The position numbers and the translations under genes are program-made. Positions 10,314 through 20,532 of a stretch of 64,000 nt of DNA are shown piece by piece (position 1 is the stretch's first letter; every line of letters begins with the position of its first letter). The notes under the pieces were generated by a model. That model saw only the letters and a program-made list of their open reading frames with translations, did no database searches and was not told the origin of the DNA. The stretch comes from Ligustrum vulgare (taxonomy: Eukaryota; Streptophyta; Magnoliopsida; Lamiales; Oleaceae), in the NCBI GenBank assembly GCA_963555705.1, contig OY743184.1, positions 21,131,859 to 21,195,858 on the forward strand, given 5' to 3'.

Positions 10314-11612
10314 ATCCTAAGTGAACATTTCTATTGGCCTAAAATGAAAATTGATGTGGTTCGGGTTTGTAATAGATGCATTACTTGTAAAAAGGCTAAA
10401 TCTAGGATTAAACCCCATGGATTATATATGCCTTTACCCATCCCTAGTGAACCTTGGGTCGATATCTCTATGGATTTTGTTTTAGGATTGCCTAGGACTA
10501 AGAAGGGTCGAGATTCGATTTTTGTGGTAGTGGATCGCTTTAGTAAAATGGCACATTTCATACCATGCCACAAAACTGACGATGCTACAAACATAGCTGA
10601 AATTTTCTTTAGGGAAGTCGTGCGCTTACATGGAGTGCCTAAAAGTATTGTCTCGGATAGGGATGTTAAATTCCTTAGTCATTTTTGGAGAGTCTTGTGG
10701 AATAAATTAGGAACAAAATTGCTTTTTTCTACAACTTGTCACCCACAGACCGATGGACAGACCGAGGTAGTAAATAGGACAATGATTCAATTATTGCGCA
10801 CCATAATCAATAAAAATTTGAAAAATTGGGAAGAGTGTTTGCCATTTATTGAATTTGCATATAATAGGGCTATACATTCTACTACTTCGTGTTCACCATT
10901 TGAAATTGTTTATGGTTTTAATCCGCTAACACCATTGGATTTAATTCCTTTACCTGTGAATGAACGTAGTAGTTTAGATGGCAGGAAAAAGGCTGAGATG
11001 GTTAAAGCACTCCACGACAAGGTGAGGTTGGCGATTGAAAAGAAAAATGAACATTATGCTTCGCAGGCTAACAAAGGAAGAAAGGGCATCATTTTTGAAC
11101 CTGGTGATTGGGTTTGGTTACATTTGAGGAAGGAGCGGTTTCCAGAACAGCGCAAGTCAAAGTTACAACCGCGAGGAGATGGTCCATTCCAAGTGATCGA
11201 AAGGATCAACAATAATGCCTATAGACTCGATCTTCCTGGTGAGTATAATGTTTCGGCTTCATTTAATGTTTCTGATCTATCTCTGTTTGATGCAGGTACA
11301 GATTCGAGGTCGAATCCTTTCGAAGAGGGAGGGGATGATGTGATCCAGACCACGGATACAAGCCCGCACAAAGATCCGTTGAAGATCAAAGGAGGACCGA
11401 TGACTCGATTGCAAGCAAAGAGGGCCAAGGAAGCAATGGACAAGTTAGTTCAAGAAACAATGGCCAAAACAATGTTCGTGTCATCGAAAGAAGCAAGTTT
11501 CATGTTGGGGCCGAGCCAAAACGACGAGTGGATCAACCTCATCCAAGCCGTCGAAGAAGATTGCCAAAATTCAAGAATTACGGCCGTAATTCAAAAATCC
11601 TCATGGCCGTAA
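10314..11612 (+). CDS. CRM-like integrase, C-terminus coded in 3' LTR
   Basis: Integrase remainder: [12 protein letters not shown] completes the HHCC zinc finger. The DDE core shows D in [12 protein letters not shown] in VSDRDVKF and E in [33 protein letters not shown] module precedes the C-terminal tail. The last ~92 residues (from about 11337) are coded by the 3' LTR and include [20 protein letters not shown]. In CRM elements a C-terminal targeting region overlapping the 3' LTR is known; whether this tail targets CENH3 chromatin is inference. No classical chromodomain was recognised. Ends TAA at 11610-11612, inside the first palindrome pair. Confidence 0.8.
   Translation: MLSEHFYWPKMKIDVVRVCNRCITCKKAKSRIKPHGLYMPLPIPSEPWVDISMDFVLGLPRTKKGRDSIFVVVDRFSKMAHFIPCHKTDDATNIAEIFFREVVRLHGVPKSIVSDRDVKFLSHFWRVLWNKLGTKLLFSTTCHPQTDGQTEVVNRTMIQLLRTIINKNLKNWEECLPFIEFAYNRAIHSTTSCSPFEIVYGFNPLTPLDLIPLPVNERSSLDGRKKAEMVKALHDKVRLAIEKKNEHYASQANKGRKGIIFEPGDWVWLHLRKERFPEQRKSKLQPRGDGPFQVIERINNNAYRLDLPGEYNVSASFNVSDLSLFDAGTDSRSNPFEEGGDDVIQTTDTSPHKDPLKIKGGPMTRLQAKRAKEAMDKLVQETMAKTMFVSSKEASFMLGPSQNDEWINLIQAVEEDCQNSRITAVIQKSSWP
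11323..11335 (+). other. Polypurine tract
   Basis: aagagggagggga immediately before the 3' LTR. It overlaps the integrase frame (FEEGGDD). Confidence 0.85.
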
Positions 11613-12211
11613 TCAACCTTCTGCTTAAAACGGAATTTTGAAGAAATTGCAGTTTACGGCCGTAAAGATTATATCACGGCCGTAATGGAGTTGCTGCTTA
11701 AAAATTGAAGTTTGGACGTTTTGGACTTACGGCCGTAAGTCATATGTCACGGCCGTAGGAGTGAGTCAGAAACAAGTTTACGGCCGTAAGGAAAGTAGTC
11801 ACGGTCGTAAACATGTATACGCGGAATTTTAGGTTATTTTTATTTCCTTATTTTTAGGTAGTTGTTTCCTTATTTAATTAGAACTCTTTAACCTAGTTTT
11901 GACCCTATATATAGGGATGTAATTTTCATTATTCATAACCAACTTTGATATATTAATTGAGAGGCAAATTGCTTTCACATTCTTATTCTTTATTGAATAA
12001 AATCCGAACTTGCGAGTTAATTCTTGTTTGTTCAAATATTGGGTGAGATTTATCTTCATTGTGATCAAGAGGTCAACATATCAATTGATTGTGTTGGTTG
12101 CTTGATTCAATTAATTTGAATCAATCTCTAAATCGTGGTTTATTGGCGTTCTTGGGTCGATTCCAATAATTTGTGGGTTGCGTAGCTACAATTGCTACGT
12201 GGTTTGCATCA
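11336..12211 (+). repeat. 3' LTR of CRM-like element
   Basis: 876 bp. Identical to the 5' LTR except for two C/T or A/G differences (both inside palindromes) and an extra 21-bp unit containing a further palindrome (near 11785-11805). The length difference of 21 matches exactly one repeat unit. Confidence 0.93.
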
Positions 12212-12216
12212 GAGAA

Positions 12217-12283
12217 CCTCCTTTCGCCACTTCATGACTCCCAAACGATCGTTGCCGACGAGGCCATAAATGTGGAAGATTAA
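12217..12283 (+). pseudogene. 3' end of the antisense extra ORF
   Basis: Joined to base 5309 after removing the CRM-like element and one GAGAA, the frame continues VNEN-LLSPLHDSQTIVADEA and ends at TAA 12281-12283. This proves the insertion hit an existing open frame and supplies its true stop. Confidence 0.75.
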
Positions 12284-12410
12284 TGTGAACTCCCTTTTGT
12301 TGTTTTCATATCTGCACTTTTTATAATTGTAACGTCCGATTTTCAATAAGAAAAGTTTATTCTCGTGGAAAATATTTAGAATCCAAATGAATTGATGCAA
12401 GCAGAGACGA

Positions 12411-13015
12411 ATATTTTATCGAAGTGAATATCTTAACGAAGCGAACACTTGAACTATTTTTAATCACAAATTCACTTCAAATAGTAAACAGAGGTAAATA
12501 TTTTAATGAAATCAACACTTGAACAATTTCTTATCACAAATTCACTTTAAATAGAAAACAGAGGTGAGTATCTAAACGAAGTGAACACTTGGACAATTTC
12601 GAATCACAAATTCACTTCAAATGGCAAACATAGGTGAATATTTTAACGAAGTGAACACTTGGACAATTTCTTATCACAAATTCACTTTAAATAGCAAACA
12701 GACGTGAGTATCTAAACAAAGTGAACACTTGGAAAATTTTGAATCACAAATTCACTTCAAATAGCAAACATAGGTGGATATTTTAACGAAGTGAACACTT
12801 GGACAATTTTGAATCACAAATTCACTTCAAATAGAAAACAGAGCTGAGTATCTAAATGAAGTGAACACTTGGACATTTTTTTTTTAATCACAAATTCACT
12901 TCAAATAGCAAATAGAGGTGAATATTTTAACGAAGTGAACATTTGGACAATTTTGAATTACAAATTCACTTCAAATAGAAAACAGAGGTGAATATTTTAA
13001 CGAAGTGAACACTTA
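12411..13015. repeat. 70-bp tandem array (about 8.5 copies)
   Basis: The word tcacaaattcact starts at 12464, 12534, 12604, 12674, 12744, 12814, 12888 and (variant) 12958: a 70-bp period with one 74-bp unit from a T-run. Several units alternate between two types (cttcaaat/attttaacgaag versus ctttaaat/atctaaacgaag), giving a partial 140-bp dimer. It lies in the region after pol in the Tat element. Confidence 0.9.
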
Positions 13016-13083
13016 AGTAATTCGCATTTATGAAATTCATTTTACAAATGAGATGACGTGAACACTTAGCAAAGTGAACATTA

Positions 13084-13340
13084 AATAATGGTTGAGGCTT
13101 GGTGTCACCTCTATTTTTAACCATAACACTTCGTTTGCAAAGTTGAGGTCGGCATACTGTCACCTCGATTTTTCACCATAACACCACGTTTACGAAGTTG
13201 AGGTCTGCATACTATCATCTCAATTTTTTCACCATAACACTTCGTTTACGAAGTTGAGGTCGGCATACTGTCACCTCGATTTTTTCACCATAACACCTCG
13301 TTTGCGAAGTTGAGGTCGGTAAATTGTCACCTCGATTTAT
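13084..13340. repeat. 56-bp tandem array (about 4.5 copies)
   Basis: ccataacac starts at 13121, 13176, 13232 and 13288. Units carry gttgaggtcgg and gtcacctcgattt. It is the second array in the Tat 3' region. Confidence 0.9.
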
Positions 13341-13383
13341 GGTGATGGTACCCCTTCATCAAAGGATTTTTTTTTGCATCATG

Positions 13384-13902
13384 GGGAGGTCCTTCTTTAC
13401 CTTTGAGATGGCTTGCCTCACATTGTTGATGGTGGTATCCTGCCCTTGAGGTACTTACGGACCATCAACTAAGGTTTTGTTCATTTGCCTCTCAAGGAGA
13501 TCTTTCTCATCTTTGAGACGGATTGCCTTGTGATGTTGATGGTGTTCTGCCCTTGAGGTACTTACGGATCATCGACTAAGGTCTTCATTTGCCTCTCAAG
13601 GAGGTCTTTCTCATCTTTGAGACGATTTTCCTTGTGATGTTGATGGTATCCTGCCCTTGGGGTACTTACAGACCATCAACTAAGGTTTTTGTTTGCCTAT
13701 CTAGGAGGTCTTTCTCATCTTTGAGACGGATTGCCTTGTGATGTTGATGGTATCCTGCCCTTGGGGTACTTATGGACCATCAACTAAGGTCTTTGTTTGC
13801 CTATCAAGGAGGTCTTTCTCGTCTTTGAGACGGATTGCCTTGTGATATTGATGATATCCTGCCCTTGGGGTACTTACGGACCATCAACTAAGGTCTTTGT
13901 TG
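13384..13902. repeat. 104-bp tandem array (5 copies)
   Basis: tgcccttg starts at 13441, 13548, 13652, 13756 and 13860. Periods are 107, 104, 104 and 104. It is the third and most homogeneous array, next to the end of pol. Confidence 0.9.
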
Positions 13903-14010
13903 TAAAGATCCATTCTGATTTGTACATCTTTGAATACCAAACTTTTCATTCATCCAGTTACATGTCTTACTTGACACCAAAAGTATTTACATTAGATTTC
14001 ATCCCCTATC

Positions 14011-15001
14011 TTACTGGAGGTATTTCTTCAAGTGTTCGGCATTCCAAGGATGCTGAAGTTGAACTCCATCAAGTGATTCTAGCTCGTACGATCCATTGCT
14101 TAAGACCTTCTTGATTAAATATGGGCCTCCCCAGTTGGGTCCCAAAGGCTCATGCGCGGTAATCATGTTTCTCAACACTAAATCCCCATTTTGGAATTTT
14201 CTTGTTTTCACCTTTGCATTATAATACCTTGCATTTATTTATTTGTACACGGCATTTCTGATTTGTGCTTGTAGTCGCTTCTCTTCCGCGAGGTCTAATT
14301 CAGCATTGAGTGCTTCATCGTTACATTGTTCGTTGAAATGACTAACTCGAAATGATGGCATCCCCACCTCAATCGAAATCACAACTTCTGTTCTGAACGC
14401 CAGGGTAAATGTGGTCTCTTTGGTTGCTGTTCTGTGAGTTTTTCGGTAGGACCACAACAATCCTGGTAGTTCTTTTTCCCATGACCTTTCAGGGTCTCCA
14501 GTCCGGTTTTCAAATTGTACTTGATAATCTATTTCACAGCATCGACTTGTCCGTTGGATTGGGGGTGGTTTGGAGTAGAGAAATGCTTTTTGATTCCCAA
14601 ACCTTCACAAAAAGATTTGAACCTTTCATTATCGAACTGCTTTTCGTTGCCCGTCACAATGGAATGTGGAATTCCGAACCTACATATGATTGATTTCCAT
14701 ACAAAGTTTGTCGTTTTTTACTCTGTAATTTTAGCCAACGGTTCAGCTTCTGCCCATTTTGTGAAATAATCCACTGCGATTATGGCAAACATGTTTCCTC
14801 CCTTTGCTATTGTAGCAGTTCAATTAGACCTACTCCCCATTCGGCGAACGGCCACGAACTCATGCAGGAGGTTAGCTCCTCAGGTGGATTCCTCATTATG
14901 GGAGCGAACATTTTACACTTATCACATCTTTTTACAAATTTGATTGCATCCTTCTTGAGCGTAGGCCAAAAGTACCCTTGCCTTAGAATTTTAAACGCCA
15001 A
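14011..15001 (-). pseudogene. Tat-type integrase remnant
   Basis: Minus strand. The upstream part (15001-14807) has YFWPTLKKDAIKFVKRCDKC, the HHCC zinc-binding region. The downstream part has LWSYRKTHRTATKETTFTLA (14460-14239) and the C-terminal GDLVLRN...GPNWGGPYLIKKV (14211-14011). Frames are broken several times, and much of the catalytic core between 14807 and 14460 is only partly readable. Lies between the second RNase H and the 104-bp array. Confidence 0.75.
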
Positions 15002-15022
15002 AGCTTGTCCTCCGGTGTGATT

Positions 15023-15663
15023 CTAGCAAATGCGTTCATGAACATCTTTCATCACATATTCCGCTTCTTCATTGTCTAAACACTTCAACAATGGCAAGGA
15101 GAATCCTCGCTTGTATAGATCATCCCCGATCAAAGTATATGTTGTGGATATGATCCTAAAACTCATAGCCTCCACTTGATCCGATGGCATCGTCCCTTCC
15201 CATAGACATTGGATTAATTCATCCTTCCATGTCCTCTTCGAAGAAGTTTGTAAGATGGTTGAGGTCAGTGAGTGTAAGGCTAATTGTATGATTGTCTCAA
15301 TGGATATGCTCCTTAATTCAGACGTCCCTTCACTTGTTGCTAAGCGAGCCAATGCATCAGCCTGACTATTCCTAGATCGAGGGATCTGAATAATCTTTGC
15401 ATACATGAACTTCTTCAGTTCCTCCAAAACTCTCATTCGATAAGCCGCCATCTTTTCACCCTTGGCTTCGTATGTTCCCCGGATTTGGTTGACTACTAGT
15501 TGAGAAACCATGTGTACGATCATACTATTGATACCCATTGCTCGAGCCATGTTCAATCCCACAATCAGAGCCTCATATTCGGTATTGTTGTTTGTTGCTT
15601 CAAAACCAAAACGCTAAGAGCTGCAGAAAAATTGATTATCCGGGCTGATTAGAATGACTCCAA
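15023..15663 (-). pseudogene. Tat second RNase H, C-terminal part
   Basis: Continues from the part right of the hAT MITE: ...VILISPDNQFFCSS, a stop, RFGFEATNNNTEYEALIVGL, then IPRSRNSQADALARLA and a linker to integrase. The acidic glutamate (EYEAL) and NSQADALARLA motifs are typical of the archaeal-type second RNase H of Tat elements. Contains a TAG and an insertion. Confidence 0.75.
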
Positions 15664-15670
15664 CTCCTGC

Positions 15671-16127
15671 TAGGGACGGAAAAACAACTTGTAGGCTCGA
15701 GCCGCTCGGGCTCGGCTCGAAAAAAGCTCGGGCTAAGCTCGGCTCGCGGCTCGAGATTTCGAGATAAAGCTCGAGTTGAGCTTTTTTTTGCGAGACTAGC
15801 TTTGGCTCCGCTCGGCTCGAGCCAAAAAAAGCTCGATGGAAGCTTGAGCAATGAATTTCGACCACGAGCTCGGCTTAACTTGCTATATATATACATTTTC
15901 AATAAAAACTTTATAAATTTTTGCAATAAAAATAAAAACAATTAAAATCTCGGGACTTGGCTCGGCTCGGCTCGGAAAAAGCTCGAGCTAAAGCTCGGGT
16001 CGAGCCTTATTTTTGGGGACGAGATTTAGCTCGGTTTGGCTCGGGCCAAAAAAAGCTTGATCCCTAAAAGCTCGAGCTTTGATCTTCAGCTCGCGAGCCG
16101 GCTCGGTTCGACTCTTTGACATCTCTA
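15671..16127. mobile_element. Nonautonomous hAT MITE
   Basis: 457 bp with short imperfect terminal repeats (TAGGGACG... and, on the other strand, TAGAGATG...) and an 8-bp duplication with one mismatch (actcctgc 15663-15670, gctcctgc 16128-16135; 8/8 if shifted by one base). The interior is built of reiterated GCTCG/CTCGAGC words and has no coding capacity. Removing it restores YVDGSSAGQR-AGVGVILISP of RNase H. Confidence 0.8.
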
Positions 16128-16136
16128 GCTCCTGCT

Positions 16137-16250
16137 CTCTGTCCTGCAGATGAACCATCAACATATAATCGCCAAGTATGATTTACCTCTGCGTAACAGA
16201 TCTGCGCTGTTGGTGTGAATTCTATTATGAAATCGGACAAAGCTTGCCCT
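16137..16250 (-). pseudogene. Tat second RNase H, N-terminal part
   Basis: Minus strand reads KGQALSDFIIEF then WRLYVDGSSAGQR, the linker and first catalytic aspartate (VDGSS) of the second RNase H, up to the hAT MITE. The linker is part of what identifies the Tat lineage. Confidence 0.75.
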
Positions 16251-17846
16251 TTAATAGCCGTCCTTGCCTTGTATACAAGGTCGAATTGTCCTTAACTCCA
16301 CAATCCACTTCAACAACCGTTCGGACATCTCCAATTTTTGTAACTCTTGCCTCAAAGGATAATTGGTCAAAACTTCCACCCGATGCTCCAAAAAAGGTCT
16401 CAATTTTCGAGTTGACATTATTAGAGCATAGGCAAATATTTCCATTTCGGAATATCAGAGTTCAGCATTGTGAAGGGCTTGACTGACATAGTAAACCTGG
16501 TGTTGAACTTCATGTCTAGTTATACAAGGACTGCGCTCATTTCCAACTCTGAGACAATCAAGTGTAGAGACAATATCTCCCATGATAGCGGCTGTGAAAG
16601 AACAGAGGGGATGCCAATTCTTCATTTCTTCAAAAGCGACCTGACATTCCTTTGTCCATTCAAAATCTTTATCCTTCTTGATAACGTCGAAGAAAGGCCG
16701 GGATTTATCTGTAGACAGCGACAAAAAATGACTCAAGGCTGCTATCCTTCCTGTCAAGCTCTGCACTTCTTTGACCTTCCTTGGCTCTCTCATCCTCATT
16801 AGTGCCTATATCTTGTCAGGGTTGGCTGCAATTCCCCTTTGGTTCACTAAATAACCAAGGAATTTTCCTGATCCTACCCCGAAGGAGCATTTCTTCGGAT
16901 TCAATTTCATTCGATAGGCTCTCAATACTTGGAACATTTCATCCGGGTGCCGAATATGGTCTTCGGCCCTGAACACTCTTTAAGAGCATGTCATCGACGT
17001 AGACCTCCATCGTCCTCCCGATAAGGTTTTTAAATAGCATTCACCAACCATTGGTATGTTGCGTTTTATAGCAATAGAGTCCTTTATCGGTCATGAATGA
17101 GGTATGCTCTTCATCTGCTTCATTCATTGGTATTTGATTATATCCCGAGTATGCATCCATGAAGCTGAGGAGTTGATGTCGGCCGTGACATCCACCATTT
17201 GATCTATTATTGGGAGTGAGAAACTGTCCTTGGGGCAAGCTTTGTTCAGATTTGAAAAATCTATCCATAGCCTCCATGTCCCATTACTCTTCTTCACCAA
17301 CACTAGATTTGCTATCCATACAGGGTAAAATGATTCCTGGATAAATCCATTACTAAATAATGTTACCACCTCCCTAGCGAACGCTTCATATCGTTCAGGA
17401 TTAAGAGATCTTCTTTTTTGTACCTTTGGTTTGAAATTAGGGCTGACATGGAGATGTTGGTATGCATGCTTAGGATCAATCCCTTCCATATTTGAGTGAG
17501 TCCATGCAAACATTTCTAAGTTATTTTTCAAAATACTAATGAGGTCGGACCTGATCGGTTCGATTAATTCGTGTCCTATTTTGAACTCGACATCGGGCTT
17601 CGCATCATCAACTTTCACAATATCTAATTCTTCCATGGGCCCAAACTGACCATTGTCCTGATTCCGCCTCGGATCTAATGTCTGTAGCTCTGTTATCGAT
17701 TCATCCTCTTCACTTGTTCTGCAATGGAGTCTCCTTTCTTCACCATTTGGATGTTGTTGGAAGCAAAGCTTAAATTGCACTCCCGCATAGCTCTTTGATC
17801 CCCTCTTACGGTAGCTACTCCATGTGATGTACGAAATTTCATGCAA
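16251..17846 (-). pseudogene. Tat reverse transcriptase and first RNase H remnant
   Basis: Minus strand. RT starts near 17846 and shows LNKACPKDSFSLPIIDQMVD. In another frame follows FMDAYSGYNQIPMNEADEEH, GLYCYK, then MEVYVDDMLL near 17012-16983 (catalytic YVDD intact). Further on come VKEVQSLTGRIAALSHFLS (16799-16455) and RNase H pieces RKLRPFLEHRVEVLTNYPL (16445-16251). At least four frame changes. Confidence 0.8.
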
Positions 17847-18156
17847 TAATGATAAATAGATGTTGCCGCTTTCAGCTCGTGGAGGATTGGCTTTCCTAAG
17901 ATAGCATTGTAGTTTGTCATGACATCAACCACTACAAAATCAGTAATAACACGTCTTTGACAAGATCCTGTCCTTAGTTCCATGGGTAGATGTAATCACC
18001 CGTGAAGCCTTGAATCCTCGCCCTTCTTGGCCACAAGTTGCGTGGGTCAATTCCCATTTTCTCAAAGGTTCTCCAATATAATACATTCACAATGCTACCA
18101 TCATCCACCAACATCCTTTGGATTTTTATTCCACTTATAGGCATCGTGATCATCAA
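17693..18156 (-). pseudogene. Tat protease remnant
   Basis: Minus strand reads QRMLVDDGSIVNVLYWRTF and GIDPRNLWP...IQGFTGD, then ITDFVVVDVMTNYNAILGKP. VDDGS is the aspartic protease active site (family usually D-G/T-G-S). Frames are split at about 17975. Confidence 0.75.
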
Positions 18157-18260
18157 AGCATTTGAATGCGGTTGGAGTACACCCTCGCATCTTCCTCGCT
18201 AAAGCTGAATGACTCCAAATTGTTTGGAATGATTAAGTGGTTACATATTTGGTAGCTATT

Positions 18261-19859
18261 TCACGATTCTCGGGCAGACTCCCACCTTTTTCTTTTCGAT
18301 CCGACCTGAACTTGGTTACCACTCACTATCGTACGGATTTCATCAGGTTGGTTTGCACCATGGGGCTCTACTTCATGAAGAACTACATATTTTTCTTGCT
18401 GTGTCGATTGCTTCCCCATATCTCGTGGTTTAGCTGCATACTCCCGCAGGCTTCCCCTTTTTATCAATTTGTCAATTTCAAACTTCAGATTTCGGCATTT
18501 CTCCATTGTGTGTCCTATTGACCTATGGTATTTGCAGTATCGGGATGGATCCAAATTTCTTGGGTTCTGCTTTATCGGTTTCGCTTGTGGAATGATCCCT
18601 TTGTCCTTTATATTCATGAAAATAACCTCCGTCGATGCATTTAATGGGGCGATGTCACTTTCCTGCTCTGAATTGTAGGGACGGAATTGATTCGCTGGTT
18701 TGTAATCTCACTTCTTCCCAAAGTTATTTCTTTTAAACTCCTTCTTTTCTTCTTTATATTGCTTCTTGTCTAATCCCCTAATCGACTCATGGTGATTACT
18801 TTTGGGTCTCGAAGCTTCTTCGACATTGATAAATTTCTCAGCCCTGTTCAAAAACTCCTGGTAGGTTCGAGGCCCATCCCCATGTACAAACCACCAAGAA
18901 AGAGTCTGTGTTTGCAGACGTGACAAAACGACCATCAACAGTGCGTCATCAGATTTTTTTCCATTCCCATGATCTGCCTATTGGAACGACTCAAATAATT
19001 CTTTAACGATTTCACCTTATCCTATCTGATAGTTACCAAACTTTCTTTCGGTGTGGTTGAAATTTTCGATCCCATGAATTGTTTCAAGAATTGACCACTT
19101 AGTTGAGACCAACTAGAGATTGAATGTTGAGATATATTGTGGAACCATCATTGAGACCTATCTTCGAGAGTTAAAGGAAATGCCCTACATGTTATTGCAT
19201 TGCTTGCTCCTTAAAGTTCCATCCAGGACATATATTGGTCCAAGTGCGACACCGGGTTAGTTTCACCATTGTACCCGGCGAGATGAGGCATCTTCATTTT
19301 ATTAGGTAGAGGTTGTGACATGATAACCTCAGTGAAAGGCGACGTCCTCTTGGTAGATGGTTCTGTCGAACCCAAACCTTCCTATTTTGCCTCTAGGTCG
19401 AACAATCTCTTCTTTAATTGCTCAACTTTCATTTGATCTAGCTCGCTCGATGGAGGAGTAGGTGGCTGATCCAAGTGGAAAGTTGAACTATTAGCTGGTC
19501 GGTTCTCCAAATTCACTATTTTCGTCATGGGCCTGTCCCCATTTCCCTTCTCCTAATTTCCCCTTCTCTTTCAATTCGTTTCTCTGAATCCGTTCCCATT
19601 ATATTATATTCACTCCTCTCTGTCTGTCGCCTCTGACAGAGTGATCTATGACCTCGCAGATGAGGTGTTCTTTCGCCCACTACACTCGTGTGGTTTGAGT
19701 ATTCAGTTTGTTGTTCTTCATAACGGGAGGGACCGTTAGATATTTGAGGTTGAGATTGCACTTCACCTTCTTCCTGATGGCGACCTCGATTTTGATTTCT
19801 CCTTATCTCTTCCATATCTCTTTGCATCTGTTCAAGATGATCAAGGACCATTTCCAATT
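18261..19859 (-). pseudogene. Tat gag remnant
   Basis: Minus strand. N-terminal charged segment HLEQMQRDMEEIRRNQNRG (19893-19525, its first codons lying inside the LTR); core around 19500-18940 only in pieces; then TYQEFLNRAEKFINVEEASR (18938-18708) and YCKYHRSIGHTMEKCRNLK (18617-18261), a C-x2-H...H-x4-C knuckle typical of Tat gag. Many stops. Confidence 0.7.
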
Positions 19860-20532
19860 TGTTGACATCACTTTTCGTCTCAAAGCCACTCAAAAAATAA
19901 ATGTGATTTACCCTTGAATACTTGCTATTTATGAATAATTAGAATGTTTGGTTTTTTGGTTGCTCAAGTCCGCCTCTGATTGTGGAAATTTAAGAAAAAA
20001 CCCAATATAAATATGAAATAAATATTGAATCAGATCAATAATGAACTAAGACGGCGATTGAATAAATTCACGTCTAGTTCAGTCATGATCTAATGATCAG
20101 GTTGGTTCACGATGTTCAAATGACGAAAGTTGAGAGAGTTTTTCAATATTCCATTGCCCATAAATGAGCATTTAATCATCTTATTTATAGTAGTTGAGGA
20201 GGTTAGACATGATTATTACAACATATCACGTCTGCATGATGTGATTGATAATGGTGATTGACATTTCTGATAGATATACATCATATGATTACATTGACAT
20301 ATTACAGATAATGATGATTACTGACACATAATATAGATGATTTGACTATACTGCATAATTCTTATAATTTCTTCAGCTATGATCATTAAGGTCGGCTCGT
20401 AACCAATCACCTCGGTCAAGTCAAATCACCTCTTACGAAAAAATCACCTCGCTCCCTTAATTCACCTCGGTCAAGTCAAACCACCTTGCATGCAAAGATC
20501 ACCTCGGTCGCTTAGATCACCTCGATCGTGAT
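19860..20532 (-). repeat. 5' LTR of Tat-type element
   Basis: Counterpart of 1486-2163, with a TATA-like ttatttatag at 20181-20190 (reverse) and a TCACCTCG array at its outer end. No tRNA-matching primer site is visible on its inner side. Outer end placed to within about 10 bp. Confidence 0.75.

Larger units (their letters stand above)
5310..12211 (+). mobile_element. Complete CRM-like chromovirus (Ty3-gypsy)
   Basis: 6902-bp element with two nearly identical LTRs, tRNA-iMet-type primer site, gag-pro-RT-RH-IN in one frame, a polypurine tract and a perfect duplication GAGAA (5305-5309 and 12212-12216). The gag sequence (DPEAYLEWEKKMELIF, FVPSHYHRELHQKLQ, ANVEEDREATMARFLNGM) and the DPLK...GGPMTR tail coded in the 3' LTR fit the CRM lineage; this lineage call is from memory of the family. 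I count two substitutions and one 21-bp indel between the LTRs, so the insertion is recent. Two nonsense codons interrupt pol. Confidence 0.85.
1486..20532 (-). mobile_element. Tat/Retand-type Ty3-gypsy retrotransposon with nested insertions
   Basis: Two similar LTRs (1486-2163 and 19860-20532) bound a minus-strand element with gag, protease, RT, RNase H, a second RNase H and integrase. The dual RNase H is diagnostic of the Tat lineage. Between pol and the 3' LTR lie three tandem arrays and an antisense gene (2290-5309 plus 12217-12283), as in Retand-type members that carry an antisense extra ORF. About 8.2 kb of the span is later insertions (3173-4034, 5310-12211, 15671-16127), leaving roughly 10.8 kb. 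I found no primer-binding site next to the 5' LTR: a gag-like frame reaches the LTR border, which suggests a deletion. All coding parts contain stops or shifts. Confidence 0.8.

Noticed and set aside
19860..19893. Gag start inside the Tat 5' LTR as a genuine feature
   Set aside because: The first residues derive from LTR sequence by read-through; absence of a primer site points to deletion.
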